NCBI GenBank assembly: GCA_938002965.1
Contig: CALKZY010000034.1
Coordinates: forward strand, 99,622-163,621
DNA length: 64,000 nt
DNA from: an uncultured Acidimicrobiales bacterium
GTDB lineage: Bacteria > Actinomycetota > Acidimicrobiia > Acidimicrobiales > SZUA-35
Direction of reading: 5' to 3'
Made by a program: the position numbers and the translations under genes. The notes below the pieces were generated by a model. That model made no database searches. It saw only the letters and a list, made by a program, of their open reading frames with translations, and was not told the DNA's origin. Below are positions 53,774-62,437 of this stretch, piece after piece (the stretch's first letter is position 1; each line of letters starts with the position of its first letter).

Positions 53774-56062
53774 ATGAGCTTGCTTGGAACCCGGGTCAAG
53801 AGAACCGAAGACCCCGCACTGTTGACCGTAGGAGGGGACTTTGTCGACGACATCGCCCCGACGGACGCTGTTTGGCTGACATTCGTTCGGTCGGACTACG
53901 CCCATGCGATAATTCAGTCGATCGACACCACCGATGCCGCGTCCATGCCCGGCGTGGTTGGCGTCTTCACCAACAGCGACGTGGCGATCAACGACATTCG
54001 TCCCGGTATGCCCATGCTTAATCAGGACATGGCACGACCCATTTTGGCTCGGGACAAGGTCCGATACGTCGGCGAACCGGTGGCTGTTGTGGTCACCGAG
54101 ACTCAAGCCCAGGGTGTCGATGCCGCCGAGATGGTCGTCATCGACTACGACGTCCTCCAACCTGTGCTCGATCCCCGCCTGGCGGCCACCGATGCCATGG
54201 TCATCGACGACGAAGCGGGTACCAACGTCGCAACGGTCGTGCCCGATCACGGCACCGACGACGGATTCGACGACTGCGACGTCGTCGTCGAACTGTCATT
54301 CGTCAACCAACGGCTTGCCGCTTGCCCCATCGAACCTCGGGCAGCAGCCGCGCAATGGAGCCAAGGCGTGCTCACCGAGTGGTCTACCAATCAGAACGCC
54401 CATGGGGCCAAACGAGCTGTATCCGGTGCCCTCGGTCTCGAGGCCGAACAGGTTCGAGTCATTACTCCCGATGTCGGTGGCTCGTTCGGGGCCAAAAACG
54501 GGGGCTACCCCGAGGAGTTGGTAGTTGCGCAATTGGCCCGGCAGCTCGACCGACCGACCAGGTGGGTCGAAACCCGAAGTGAAAACATGGTGGGTCTCGG
54601 ACACGGCCGCGGACAGTACATCTCGGCCAAGTTGGGCGGTACAGCCGACGGGACTCTGACTCGATATCACCTGGACACCATCAAAGATGCGGGGGCCTAT
54701 CCCCTACTCGGCGCCATGTTGCCCCACCTTACGAAGTTGATGACCTCCGGGGTCTATGACATCGAAACCGTGAGCTTCTCGGGGATGTCCGTACTGACCA
54801 ACACGGTCCCGTATGCCGCGTATCGAGGAGCTGGCCGCCCGGAAGCCACCGCAGCCATTGAGCGAATGATAGATCTCTTCGCTGCCAAGGCTGGTCTGGA
54901 TCCCGTCGCGGTGCGCCGTAAGAACCTGCTCAAACCCGATCAGTTTCCCTTTGATACTCAGACCGGGGCAAAGATGGACAGCGGGCGCTACGAGGAGGCC
55001 CTCGACACCGCCCTCGACGAGGCAGGCTACGACGACTTACGCGCTCAGCAAGAACAGCGTCGTCAGTCGGGTGGCAACAAGCAACTGGGAATCGGCGTCA
55101 GCGTCTACGTCGAGATCACCAACCCGATTGGTGGCCCAGAATATGCCAGCGTGGCCGTCCAGCCCAACGGTTCAGCAGTAGCCCTGACCGGGTCATCAGC
55201 CCACGGCCAGGGGCATCACACCACATTCGCCATGCTCGTCGCCGATCGGACCGGCATTCCCTTCGACAAGATCGAGGTTCGGCACGGCGACACCGCCGAG
55301 GTTCCTCGCGGTGGTGGAACGGGTGGTTCCAAATCGCTGCAACTCGGGGGGTCAGCCATGCTGGGCGCTTCCGAGGCTCTGGTGGCCAAAGCCAAGGATG
55401 CCGCAGCTGAGATGCTTGAGGCCAGCCCGGGCGACATCATCCACGACCCTGACTCCGGCAACTTTTCGGTGGTAGGTACTCCGGCGGTTTCGGTGTCGTG
55501 GGAGCAACTGGCCAGCTCCTCAGGAGCCGAAGGCTCGGACCCCGCCGGGGAGTCCGCGCTCAGCGCGGCATTTGACTTTCAGCCACAGGGTCCGACTTTT
55601 CCTTTCGGGGCGCACGTTTCGGTAGTCGAAGTCGACGTAGAAACGGGACAGGTCACCATCTTGCGTCACGTGGCCTGCGATGACGCTGGCGTCATGATCA
55701 ATCCGCTTCTGGTCGACGGCCAGGTACATGGCGGCATCGCCCAGGGTATGGCCCAAGCGTTGTTCGAGGAATTCAGCTATGACGAAGACGGCAACCCTAT
55801 AACCGCCAATTTCATGGACTACGGCATAGTCTCGGCCGCCGAGTTGCCCTCGTTCGACAGGTTGGCGATGGAAACCCCAACGCCACGCAACCCTCTGGGG
55901 GCCAAAGGCATTGGCGAGTCTGGAACCATCGGCTCGACTCCGGCTGTTCAGAGCGCCGTAATCGACGCTGTTGCCCATCTGGGTGTCAGCCATATCGAAA
56001 TGCCTCTTACCAGCCAGCGGGTCTGGACGGCCATACAATCCTCGTCCCACCGGCCGGCATGA
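53774..56062 (+). CDS. Molybdenum hydroxylase large subunit (CoxL form II / xanthine dehydrogenase type)
   Basis: This 762-residue molybdopterin-binding subunit has VGGSFGAKNGGY (about 230-241), the active-site loop PYAAYRGAGRPEAT (the AYRGAGR of form II, not the AYRCSFR of true CO dehydrogenase), SSAHGQGHHTTF, and the catalytic Glu in GAKGIGESGTIGS near the C-terminus. It normally pairs with FAD and [2Fe-2S] subunits, but neither gene is adjacent; the following gene is queF. It starts 76 bp after mftC. The substrate is unknown; partners must be encoded elsewhere or replaced. Confidence 0.92.
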   Translation: MSLLGTRVKRTEDPALLTVGGDFVDDIAPTDAVWLTFVRSDYAHAIIQSIDTTDAASMPGVVGVFTNSDVAINDIRPGMPMLNQDMARPILARDKVRYVGEPVAVVVTETQAQGVDAAEMVVIDYDVLQPVLDPRLAATDAMVIDDEAGTNVATVVPDHGTDDGFDDCDVVVELSFVNQRLAACPIEPRAAAAQWSQGVLTEWSTNQNAHGAKRAVSGALGLEAEQVRVITPDVGGSFGAKNGGYPEELVVAQLARQLDRPTRWVETRSENMVGLGHGRGQYISAKLGGTADGTLTRYHLDTIKDAGAYPLLGAMLPHLTKLMTSGVYDIETVSFSGMSVLTNTVPYAAYRGAGRPEATAAIERMIDLFAAKAGLDPVAVRRKNLLKPDQFPFDTQTGAKMDSGRYEEALDTALDEAGYDDLRAQQEQRRQSGGNKQLGIGVSVYVEITNPIGGPEYASVAVQPNGSAVALTGSSAHGQGHHTTFAMLVADRTGIPFDKIEVRHGDTAEVPRGGGTGGSKSLQLGGSAMLGASEALVAKAKDAAAEMLEASPGDIIHDPDSGNFSVVGTPAVSVSWEQLASSSGAEGSDPAGESALSAAFDFQPQGPTFPFGAHVSVVEVDVETGQVTILRHVACDDAGVMINPLLVDGQVHGGIAQGMAQALFEEFSYDEDGNPITANFMDYGIVSAAELPSFDRLAMETPTPRNPLGAKGIGESGTIGSTPAVQSAVIDAVAHLGVSHIEMPLTSQRVWTAIQSSSHRPA

Positions 56063-56508
56063 GCGACACAACCATGCCCGGCGACCAGAAGCCCGACGTC
56101 GATAGCAACTTGGGACTCGGCCCGGCCCCGGAGGCTCTTTCAATTCTCGGATCGACGGTTCGCGAGCCGGTTGATCACGTTGAGTGTTTCCCGAAACCGG
56201 ACGGCTGCACACGGGTTCAGTTCTCCACCGAAGAGGTTTCTTCGCTCTGCCCGGTGACCGGTCAACCTGATCTCTCCAAGGTAGTCATCGAGTACACGCC
56301 AGACACCTCGTGTGTGGAGTCGAAGTCACTCAAGTTGTTCCTTTGGTCGTTCCGGGATCGTAGCGTCTTCGCCGAGGCCCTGGCAGCCCAGATCGCTTCG
56401 GAGATACAGGAGTCGGCACAGCCATTGGGGGTTCGTGTCACCGTCACCCAACGGCCCCGAGGTGGCATCGAATTGCAGACTGTGAGCGAGCGCGGTCATC
56501 TGGACTGA
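56059..56508 (+). CDS. queF: NADPH-dependent 7-cyano-7-deazaguanine (preQ0) reductase
   Basis: QueF reduces the nitrile of preQ0 to preQ1 in queuosine synthesis. The catalytic Cys is in VSSLCPVTGQPDLSKVVIEY and the ESKSLKLFLWSFRDRS motif is present (NADPH and substrate Glu). There are 149 residues, the short single-domain (YkvM-like) form. ATG 56059 overlaps the previous stop by 4 nt (ATGA), so it is translationally coupled to the molybdenum hydroxylase gene. No preQ1 riboswitch is visible upstream. queG is on the other strand about 6 kb to the left. Confidence 0.95.
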   Translation: MSDTTMPGDQKPDVDSNLGLGPAPEALSILGSTVREPVDHVECFPKPDGCTRVQFSTEEVSSLCPVTGQPDLSKVVIEYTPDTSCVESKSLKLFLWSFRDRSVFAEALAAQIASEIQESAQPLGVRVTVTQRPRGGIELQTVSERGHLD

Positions 56509-56594
56509 GCCAAGCACTAGGCGTGGCGGCGCACTACAGTTGACCATGGCATTAGCCGACGGTTTTACACGACGACCATCGAGGCGACATCACC

Positions 56595-57137
56595 ATGTCT
56601 GATCTGACAACAAGCATTCTCAGCGAAATCGGAGCGCAAGGTCTGGCACAACTGGCCGGTGGCCTGGGCACCGATCAAGACAGCGTCCAGCGAGCCGCGG
56701 CCATGGCCATCCCGGCGATTCTCGCCGGGATGGGAAACAACTCTCGGCAGCCTTCGGGCGCCAACGCCCTATCCGGGGCCCTAGATGACCACAGCGGCTC
56801 GCTCCTCGGGAACCTGGCCGGTCTGCTTGGGGGCGACGGTTTGGCCGACGGCGCTAAGATCTTGGGCCATGTGCTAGGTGGTCAACGTGGCGCGGTAGAG
56901 CAGAACGTGGCTCAGCAGTCAGGTCTCAACCTCAACTTGATCATGAAGCTGCTGCCGATCCTTGCCCCCATAGTTATGAGCTATCTTTCCAAGCAAAAGC
57001 AACAGCAGGGGCTCGATGCGGGTTCTCTGGCTCAAATTCTGGCGCAGGATCGACAAGTGGCTGAGCAGCAGAAGCCAGGCCTCGGCGGTCTGGCCGCCAT
57101 CTTGGACTCGGTGATAGACGGTCTCGACAACCGTTGA
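56595..57137 (+). CDS. DUF937 family protein
   Basis: This 180-residue protein has two Ala/Gly/Leu-rich DUF937 units: the N-terminal LAQLAGGLGTDQDSVQRAAAMAI (about 18-40), then GSLLGNLAGLLGGDGLADGA with NLIMKLLPILAPIVMSYL, and a C-terminal Gln-rich helix. DUF937 proteins are small, cytoplasmic and of unknown function in Bacteria. It is 86 bp after queF and 69 bp before mftF. Confidence 0.9.
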   Translation: MSDLTTSILSEIGAQGLAQLAGGLGTDQDSVQRAAAMAIPAILAGMGNNSRQPSGANALSGALDDHSGSLLGNLAGLLGGDGLADGAKILGHVLGGQRGAVEQNVAQQSGLNLNLIMKLLPILAPIVMSYLSKQKQQQGLDAGSLAQILAQDRQVAEQQKPGLGGLAAILDSVIDGLDNR

Positions 57138-57206
57138 ACGCCAGCGCATAACATCCAGCCAAGTTCTGAAGCTTTCGGCCGGGACACGGCGTCGACTTTC
57201 TCAACC

Positions 57207-58715
57207 ATGAGTGTAGACACCTCGCTCGACCTGGGGGAACCTCTGCTCCTAGTTGCAGACCAGCGTCTACAAACCAGAGAATTCGGCCGGACGCTAATCT
57301 CGTATCAGCCGGTCAATGTTCTCAGGCTGGGAGAGGCGGGAGCAAAGCTTGTTTCCGGCTGGTTCAGCGGATCGCCGGTGGCTGAAAACAAGCGGCACCG
57401 GCAGCTGGCTCACAGGCTGGTTGCCGGTGGCTACGCCCACTACCAGCCAGTCAGTCGACAAGCCGATCCGTCGGCAAGTCAAGCGCGCCGACCCAGCGAT
57501 CATGCTCGACCGATGCTCACCGTTGTCATCCCGGTCCGTGACGACAGCGAAGGCCTTCGAGCGACCATTGAAAAGTTGTCAGCCGATCCGCCACGAGGGC
57601 TCGCTCAAATCATCATCGTCGATGACGGTAGTAAGCAGCCTGTGACGCCTGGCAGTCTTGGCCTGAGTCAAGATCAGCAACGTCGGGTCTTGATCGTTCA
57701 CTCCGGCATCAGTGAAGGGCCGGCGGCAGCTCGCAATCGGGGGCTGGCCTCGGTGACGACACCTTTGGTGATCTTCGTCGACGCGGGCGTTGTCATCGGC
57801 GGTGCCGAAATCGTCCAGCTGACAGAAGCAGTCCGATGTCCGGGAGTGGTAGCGGTCGCCCCGCGGGTGAGGTCGGCTGCCTTGCCTGGCGCCATCGCCC
57901 GCTATGAGCGGGACTCGTCGCCACTCGACATGGGAGCCTCGCCAAGTGTGGTGGCGGCCGATCACCTACTTGGATACGTGCCGTCAGCGTGTCTCGTTAT
58001 CCGCACCGCGGCTCTACGCAGAATCAACGGATTCGACCCTGCTCTCCGATTTGGAGAAGACGTCGATCTCGTGTGGAGGTTGGCCGAACTTGGTCTCGTG
58101 GTCTACCACCCTCAAGCTGTCGCTACTCACCCCCCGAGATCCGACATCACCAGCTTCATCAGGCAACGCTTCTCGTACGGCACCTCGGCTGGGACCCTCG
58201 CACAGCGCCACCCAGGACGCCTAGCGTCATTCAGCGTCTCATCGTGGTTGGCTTCGACGCTCGCGGTTGGAGGCGTGCTGGGGCCGGGTTTCGGGGCGAT
58301 AACCACCGCTGCGCTGGTTGGGATAAGAATGCGGCGCATCTCCGCTCTCTTGGGGTCAATGAACGATCCTGCAGCGGAGGCGGCGCTCCTCGTTGGTAGG
58401 GAGGCTGTTGGGCAGCTGGACGGCATCCTAAGCGCCTCAAGGCGCCCACTCTCCCCCATTCTCGCCGCGGCAAGTATCTTTGGGGGGCCGCTAGCCGGAC
58501 CGAGTAGATTTCTACTTGGAGCGGCCACCATCCGCCGGGCTTTCGGTCCGAAACCAGACCATGGCCACGGCAGAGCCACACGTACTATTTTGGGCTTTGT
58601 CGACGATCTGGCCTACAGCGCAGGCGCCATCACCGGCTCGGCTCGGGCCGCTACGTCAGCTCCACTTCGACCGATTCTCAGGCTAGGAACAAATCGAGCA
58701 GCTGACCGTTATTGA
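57207..58715 (+). CDS. mftF: Mycofactocin glycosyltransferase MftF
   Basis: MftF adds beta-1,4-linked glucose chains to mycofactocin. The N-terminal part (about 1-90) is the PqqD/winged-helix-like region seen in MftF (VADQRLQTREFGRTLISY, LVAGGYAHYQPV). A GT2 domain follows: TVVIPVRDDSEGLRATIEKL, QIIIVDDGSKQPV, AAARNRGLASVTTPLVIFVD, and ALRFGEDVDLVWRLAELGL. The last 180 residues have hydrophobic segments, suggesting membrane association. There are 502 residues. It is separated from mftC by three unrelated genes. Confidence 0.93.
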   Translation: MSVDTSLDLGEPLLLVADQRLQTREFGRTLISYQPVNVLRLGEAGAKLVSGWFSGSPVAENKRHRQLAHRLVAGGYAHYQPVSRQADPSASQARRPSDHARPMLTVVIPVRDDSEGLRATIEKLSADPPRGLAQIIIVDDGSKQPVTPGSLGLSQDQQRRVLIVHSGISEGPAAARNRGLASVTTPLVIFVDAGVVIGGAEIVQLTEAVRCPGVVAVAPRVRSAALPGAIARYERDSSPLDMGASPSVVAADHLLGYVPSACLVIRTAALRRINGFDPALRFGEDVDLVWRLAELGLVVYHPQAVATHPPRSDITSFIRQRFSYGTSAGTLAQRHPGRLASFSVSSWLASTLAVGGVLGPGFGAITTAALVGIRMRRISALLGSMNDPAAEAALLVGREAVGQLDGILSASRRPLSPILAAASIFGGPLAGPSRFLLGAATIRRAFGPKPDHGHGRATRTILGFVDDLAYSAGAITGSARAATSAPLRPILRLGTNRAADRY

Positions 58716-61700
58716 GCACCGAAGCCCCTCGCTCGCCCGCCACCGATGCGAGTACATCGTCGTCGGTAACCAAGGCCAGCGGCCACTGGGCCGGGTAGGC
58801 GTCCAACAGCTCTTCAAGAGCAGCCGCAGGATCGACCGGCGGCGTACTAAGACGGATGCGAACCGCCCGTTGCGAAGCAGGTAGCGAGTCGTCCTCACCA
58901 ACCCGGCCATCAAACACCACATCAGGGGCGGCGCCACTGCTGGATGAGAGGTCTGCCAGGTAGGTCACGAGAGCGTCTCGTTGCTCGGCCACCGATAGTG
59001 ACGGCCAGCCCATGCTGGCTACCGAGTCTCCGTCGACTAGAAGCACGATGTCAGGTGACGAGACGATATGGCGGGCCACGGCAAGTTCGTCGTCGACAAT
59101 GTTTTGCGGAATGTCGATGTTCTTTCGACCGCTGACTGATTCGGCGCCTTCGAAGATTTCAAAGTCCGACGGAGGCACGTCAGCCCCGTCAAGCAGACTT
59201 GGAGGAGCTGCATTTGTGGCCGCTGCGAAGCCGGCTGCGGCAGCAGGCTCGCCGATCCCGTTGGATCCTTCGTGCTCGAACGATGCAGCAGCTTGGGAAA
59301 TGAGGTCACCGATTTCGTCGAGCTCGTCACGCTCTTGCTCGATGGCGGGATCAGCCTCGCCAGCCACCCATGTGTCATCCCCGTATTCACCGGAGTATTC
59401 GTCAACCCGGCGATCGTCGAGGCTGACCACCTCGGGGGTCTCTCCGGTTTGCTCGCTCGGTGCTTCGGCCAGTGGGGTGAGCGAGACGAATTCATCGGCC
59501 TCCACAGTGGGCGGTGGAGCACTGTCGGCGACGAAGTCAACCGATCCGTCCACCCACGGGCCGTCCGACTGAAGACTTTCTTCGACGACCGGAGCGACAG
59601 GGGGCGCAGGTGGCTCTTGAACATCAAGCTCGGCCAGTGCTTCGGCCGCCTCGTTTGGTTCATCCAGCTCAATGGGAGGAAGCTCATCCTCACCATCAGT
59701 TACGAAATCGGTCAGCGATAGTTGCGGAGCCAGTTCCTCTTCTTCGATGGCTGGCATCGCTCCAGAGTCGGTGAAACGGCCAACTGCGGCCACCGATGCT
59801 TCCAGTTCAGCAATCTTGGCTCGGGCCTCTACAGACTCTTGACGTGCCCGCTCGGCTGTATCGCTGGCTTCAACAACGCTCGACTCGGCGACCTGAAGGT
59901 TGAACCGTAGTTTGGTGTTTTCCCGGTTCAGCTCTTCGACATCGGCCCGGAGCTTGAGCAGCTCGCTGTCGTTGTCGGCAAGCAGCGTTTCCATCGACTG
60001 CTTGCTCGATTCCAGATCGGTTAGCTTTCCACTGAGCTCGGTCGTTGCCGCCGTTCGTTTCTCGGTCTCGGCTTCCAACTGGCTCTCGGCCCGATCAGCG
60101 CGTTGCTCGGCCCGCTCGGCCCGACCCTTCAGCTGATCTCGCTCACGCTTGACCTCGCGAAGGCTGTCTCGCTCTTCTCTGAGTTCAGTTACCGCCGAGA
60201 GCAGATCGTCGCGCTCTTTCCCGAGCAGCTCGGTTGCCGCGTTGTTGGTGGCAGCGATCTCATCAAGCTGGAGCAGGCGGTTGGCCAATTCCTCCCGTTG
60301 ACGGCGCTCGGCCTGCAACTCGGTCTCCAACGGTGCGAGTTTCGCCTCCAAGGATTCGATCTTGTCGACCAGTTGTTCTCGTGCCGTGGCGGCTGCGGCC
60401 GCCTCGCCTCGAAGTTGGCCTCGTTCAGTAACAAGGTCATCGCGTGATGTGAGAAGGTCATCGCGCTCTTTGACCAGCGCTCCTATTCGGTTCTCATAGC
60501 TCTTGTGAGTCTGTTCGATGTCGTTGACACGAGCTTGGAGTACATCACGCTCTACTCGCAGCTCGTTCAGAGACTTGCGGTCGGCATCATTCTTATGGCG
60601 AGCCTCGGCCTGTTCATCAAGGACCTCGCTCAGTGATGACTGAAGCTCTCCCAACTGACTTTGCAGGCCATCGCGTTCGGCTCGGAGCGTCCCGAGCTCG
60701 ACTGCCATGGTTTCGCTGTCACCCTTAAGGGCGTCGTGCTGGGTCTGAGTCGTGGAGAGAGCCAGCTCGGCGTCGGCCAATCGCGACGACATTTCACTCC
60801 GCTCAGCCTTCAGTTCGTCAGCCGTGGATGTCGTCTCGTGGAGCTGCTGCTCCAGCGTCTCCACCTGAGCGATCATTCGGGCCAATTCGCGGCTTGTAGC
60901 ATCGAGTTCGCTGGTGAGCGACCGGTTCGACTCCGTCAGTTCCTCGACATCGACTCCACCGGTCTTCTCGTTGACGTCAGCAAGGCGGGCGGCCAAGTCA
61001 TCCCGCTCGGCCTTAATCGACATACGATCCTCGCGGATCTGATTCCGCTCGGTGGTCATCGTGTCGAGCTGTGACTGCGTCACGTTGCGCTCGCGGTGAA
61101 GCTCGTCGGATTCACCCTTGAGTCTGGTGAACTTGTCCTCGATCGTTAGCAGGCTGGCCTGGAAGTCCGATGACCGATTTTCGGTCTCGGCCAGAGCCTC
61201 GCGCAGCTCGGACAGTTCCCGCTCAAGCTCTACTTGACGTTGGAGCGCCTCGGAGTGGAGACGACGCGCTTCATCACGGTCACCTCTGCTAGAGCGAAGC
61301 TCATCGGAGACAAGCGAGAATTCGTGTCGCAGTGACTCATGCTCGCTAGTCAGGGTGGCCAACTCATCTTCAAGCTCGGCCACCGAGTCAGCGCTCATTG
61401 AGACCCCGTTGCCAGCAGCAAGGACGTTCTCACGCTCACCTGCCAGCCGGTCCACCAGGCCACGAAGGCTGCTTAGTTCGCTTTCAATTGCGTCAGCCTC
61501 TGAATCACCAGTTGGGGATTGCACGGCTACCTCCTCAGCACCCATGTCAACATGTAGGTCGTTCATTGATGCAGTGAAATCTGGAAAATCCGGCTCGTGT
61601 GCGATGCCGTCGTCGGTACCGAGCAGGTTAGGTTCAAAACTGCCCGTTGTTTCATCGGCCAAGCCCCGTATCGGGCTGATTGTGGCCGACTGTAAGAACG

Positions 61701-62070
61701 CCGGGTCCGGCTCTGGCTCCGGAGCGGGCAAAGATTGTGGTGCCTGCAGGCCATCCACGGTGACATCTTCATCAGCGGCTCGGGATAGAGCATCGAATTC
61801 TGGGGCCCACCCGGCTGGCCTGTGCAGCCAAATAAACCCGGCGCGACCCACGTCCTCCTCCGCCGCCCGGGAGGCAACACGAGCTCGGAACTCAGAGTCG
61901 TTTTCGATCGCCTGCTGCGCCACCGAAATGGCGCGTCGAGGCAGACGGGTGAGATAGAGAAAGCTCCGCATGTCCCCAGGCGGGTCCACCGGAGGGTTGC
62001 CTTCCGCATCGTCTCGGGCGACGGCGAAAGCAAGCTCACAGGCTCTCTGTAGCAGCGCTTCGGATCCCAT
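58678..62070 (-). CDS. Large coiled-coil protein with C-terminal NYN (PIN-like) nuclease domain
   Basis: This 1130-residue protein has three parts. The N-terminal 130 residues (FLYLTRLPRRAISVAQQAIE, VGRAGFIWLHRPAGWAPEF) resemble the domain before NYN nucleases in Actinobacteria. A very long coiled coil of Glu/Leu/Arg heptads covers about 210-790, then a low-complexity acidic stretch. The C-terminal 130 residues (IVLLVDGDSVASMGWPSL, APDVVFDGRVGEDDS, LVTDDDVLASVAGERGASVL) are a YacP-type NYN domain with acidic metal-binding residues, so RNA cleavage is likely. ATG 62070 has AAGGAGA at 7 nt; it converges with mftF, overlapping its end by 38 nt. Confidence 0.88.
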   Translation of the reverse strand: MGSEALLQRACELAFAVARDDAEGNPPVDPPGDMRSFLYLTRLPRRAISVAQQAIENDSEFRARVASRAAEEDVGRAGFIWLHRPAGWAPEFDALSRAADEDVTVDGLQAPQSLPAPEPEPDPAFLQSATISPIRGLADETTGSFEPNLLGTDDGIAHEPDFPDFTASMNDLHVDMGAEEVAVQSPTGDSEADAIESELSSLRGLVDRLAGERENVLAAGNGVSMSADSVAELEDELATLTSEHESLRHEFSLVSDELRSSRGDRDEARRLHSEALQRQVELERELSELREALAETENRSSDFQASLLTIEDKFTRLKGESDELHRERNVTQSQLDTMTTERNQIREDRMSIKAERDDLAARLADVNEKTGGVDVEELTESNRSLTSELDATSRELARMIAQVETLEQQLHETTSTADELKAERSEMSSRLADAELALSTTQTQHDALKGDSETMAVELGTLRAERDGLQSQLGELQSSLSEVLDEQAEARHKNDADRKSLNELRVERDVLQARVNDIEQTHKSYENRIGALVKERDDLLTSRDDLVTERGQLRGEAAAAATAREQLVDKIESLEAKLAPLETELQAERRQREELANRLLQLDEIAATNNAATELLGKERDDLLSAVTELREERDSLREVKRERDQLKGRAERAEQRADRAESQLEAETEKRTAATTELSGKLTDLESSKQSMETLLADNDSELLKLRADVEELNRENTKLRFNLQVAESSVVEASDTAERARQESVEARAKIAELEASVAAVGRFTDSGAMPAIEEEELAPQLSLTDFVTDGEDELPPIELDEPNEAAEALAELDVQEPPAPPVAPVVEESLQSDGPWVDGSVDFVADSAPPPTVEADEFVSLTPLAEAPSEQTGETPEVVSLDDRRVDEYSGEYGDDTWVAGEADPAIEQERDELDEIGDLISQAAASFEHEGSNGIGEPAAAAGFAAATNAAPPSLLDGADVPPSDFEIFEGAESVSGRKNIDIPQNIVDDELAVARHIVSSPDIVLLVDGDSVASMGWPSLSVAEQRDALVTYLADLSSSSGAAPDVVFDGRVGEDDSLPASQRAVRIRLSTPPVDPAAALEELLDAYPAQWPLALVTDDDVLASVAGERGASVLNNGQLLDLFLA

Positions 62071-62437
62071 CGTGCGTTCTCCTTGTCGAAACAAGTCCTT
62101 CGAATCAATCCGCCGACTGGTGGTCGTCCCCACCAGTCACATTTCCAGCCGACCCTTCCAGCCCGGACATCGGGCGGTGCGGAGCTTCGAACTCAGAAAC
62201 ACCCAAACGGGTACATCCTACGTAAGCCAACTCCAGGCCGGTTTTTATCAACATAGTAGTAATAGTGCCGAACGTCGTAAGCGAGATGTCACCCAGGCGC
62301 CTAGCAGCACCTGTTCCTCTGTGTGGCTGAACGGTTGCAAACCCGATCAACGCCTCAAACCTAACGGCCAAGGCTATCGCGTTGCAGGCTGGATCGGCCA
62401 GGCCACCGAACGATGTCCACCAGGCGGCTCACCGTCA
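62071..62437. other. Gap between trpD-like gene end and NYN gene start, nothing recognised
   Basis: These 367 bp lie between the end of the trpD-like gene and the start of the NYN gene, both on the minus strand. I see no gene with family features, no RNA gene and no clear terminator. The minus strand presumably carries the NYN promoter, but no -35/-10 pair is convincing. The nearest frames (62105-62371 minus, 61970-62620 plus) look like composition-driven openings. Confidence 0.6.
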
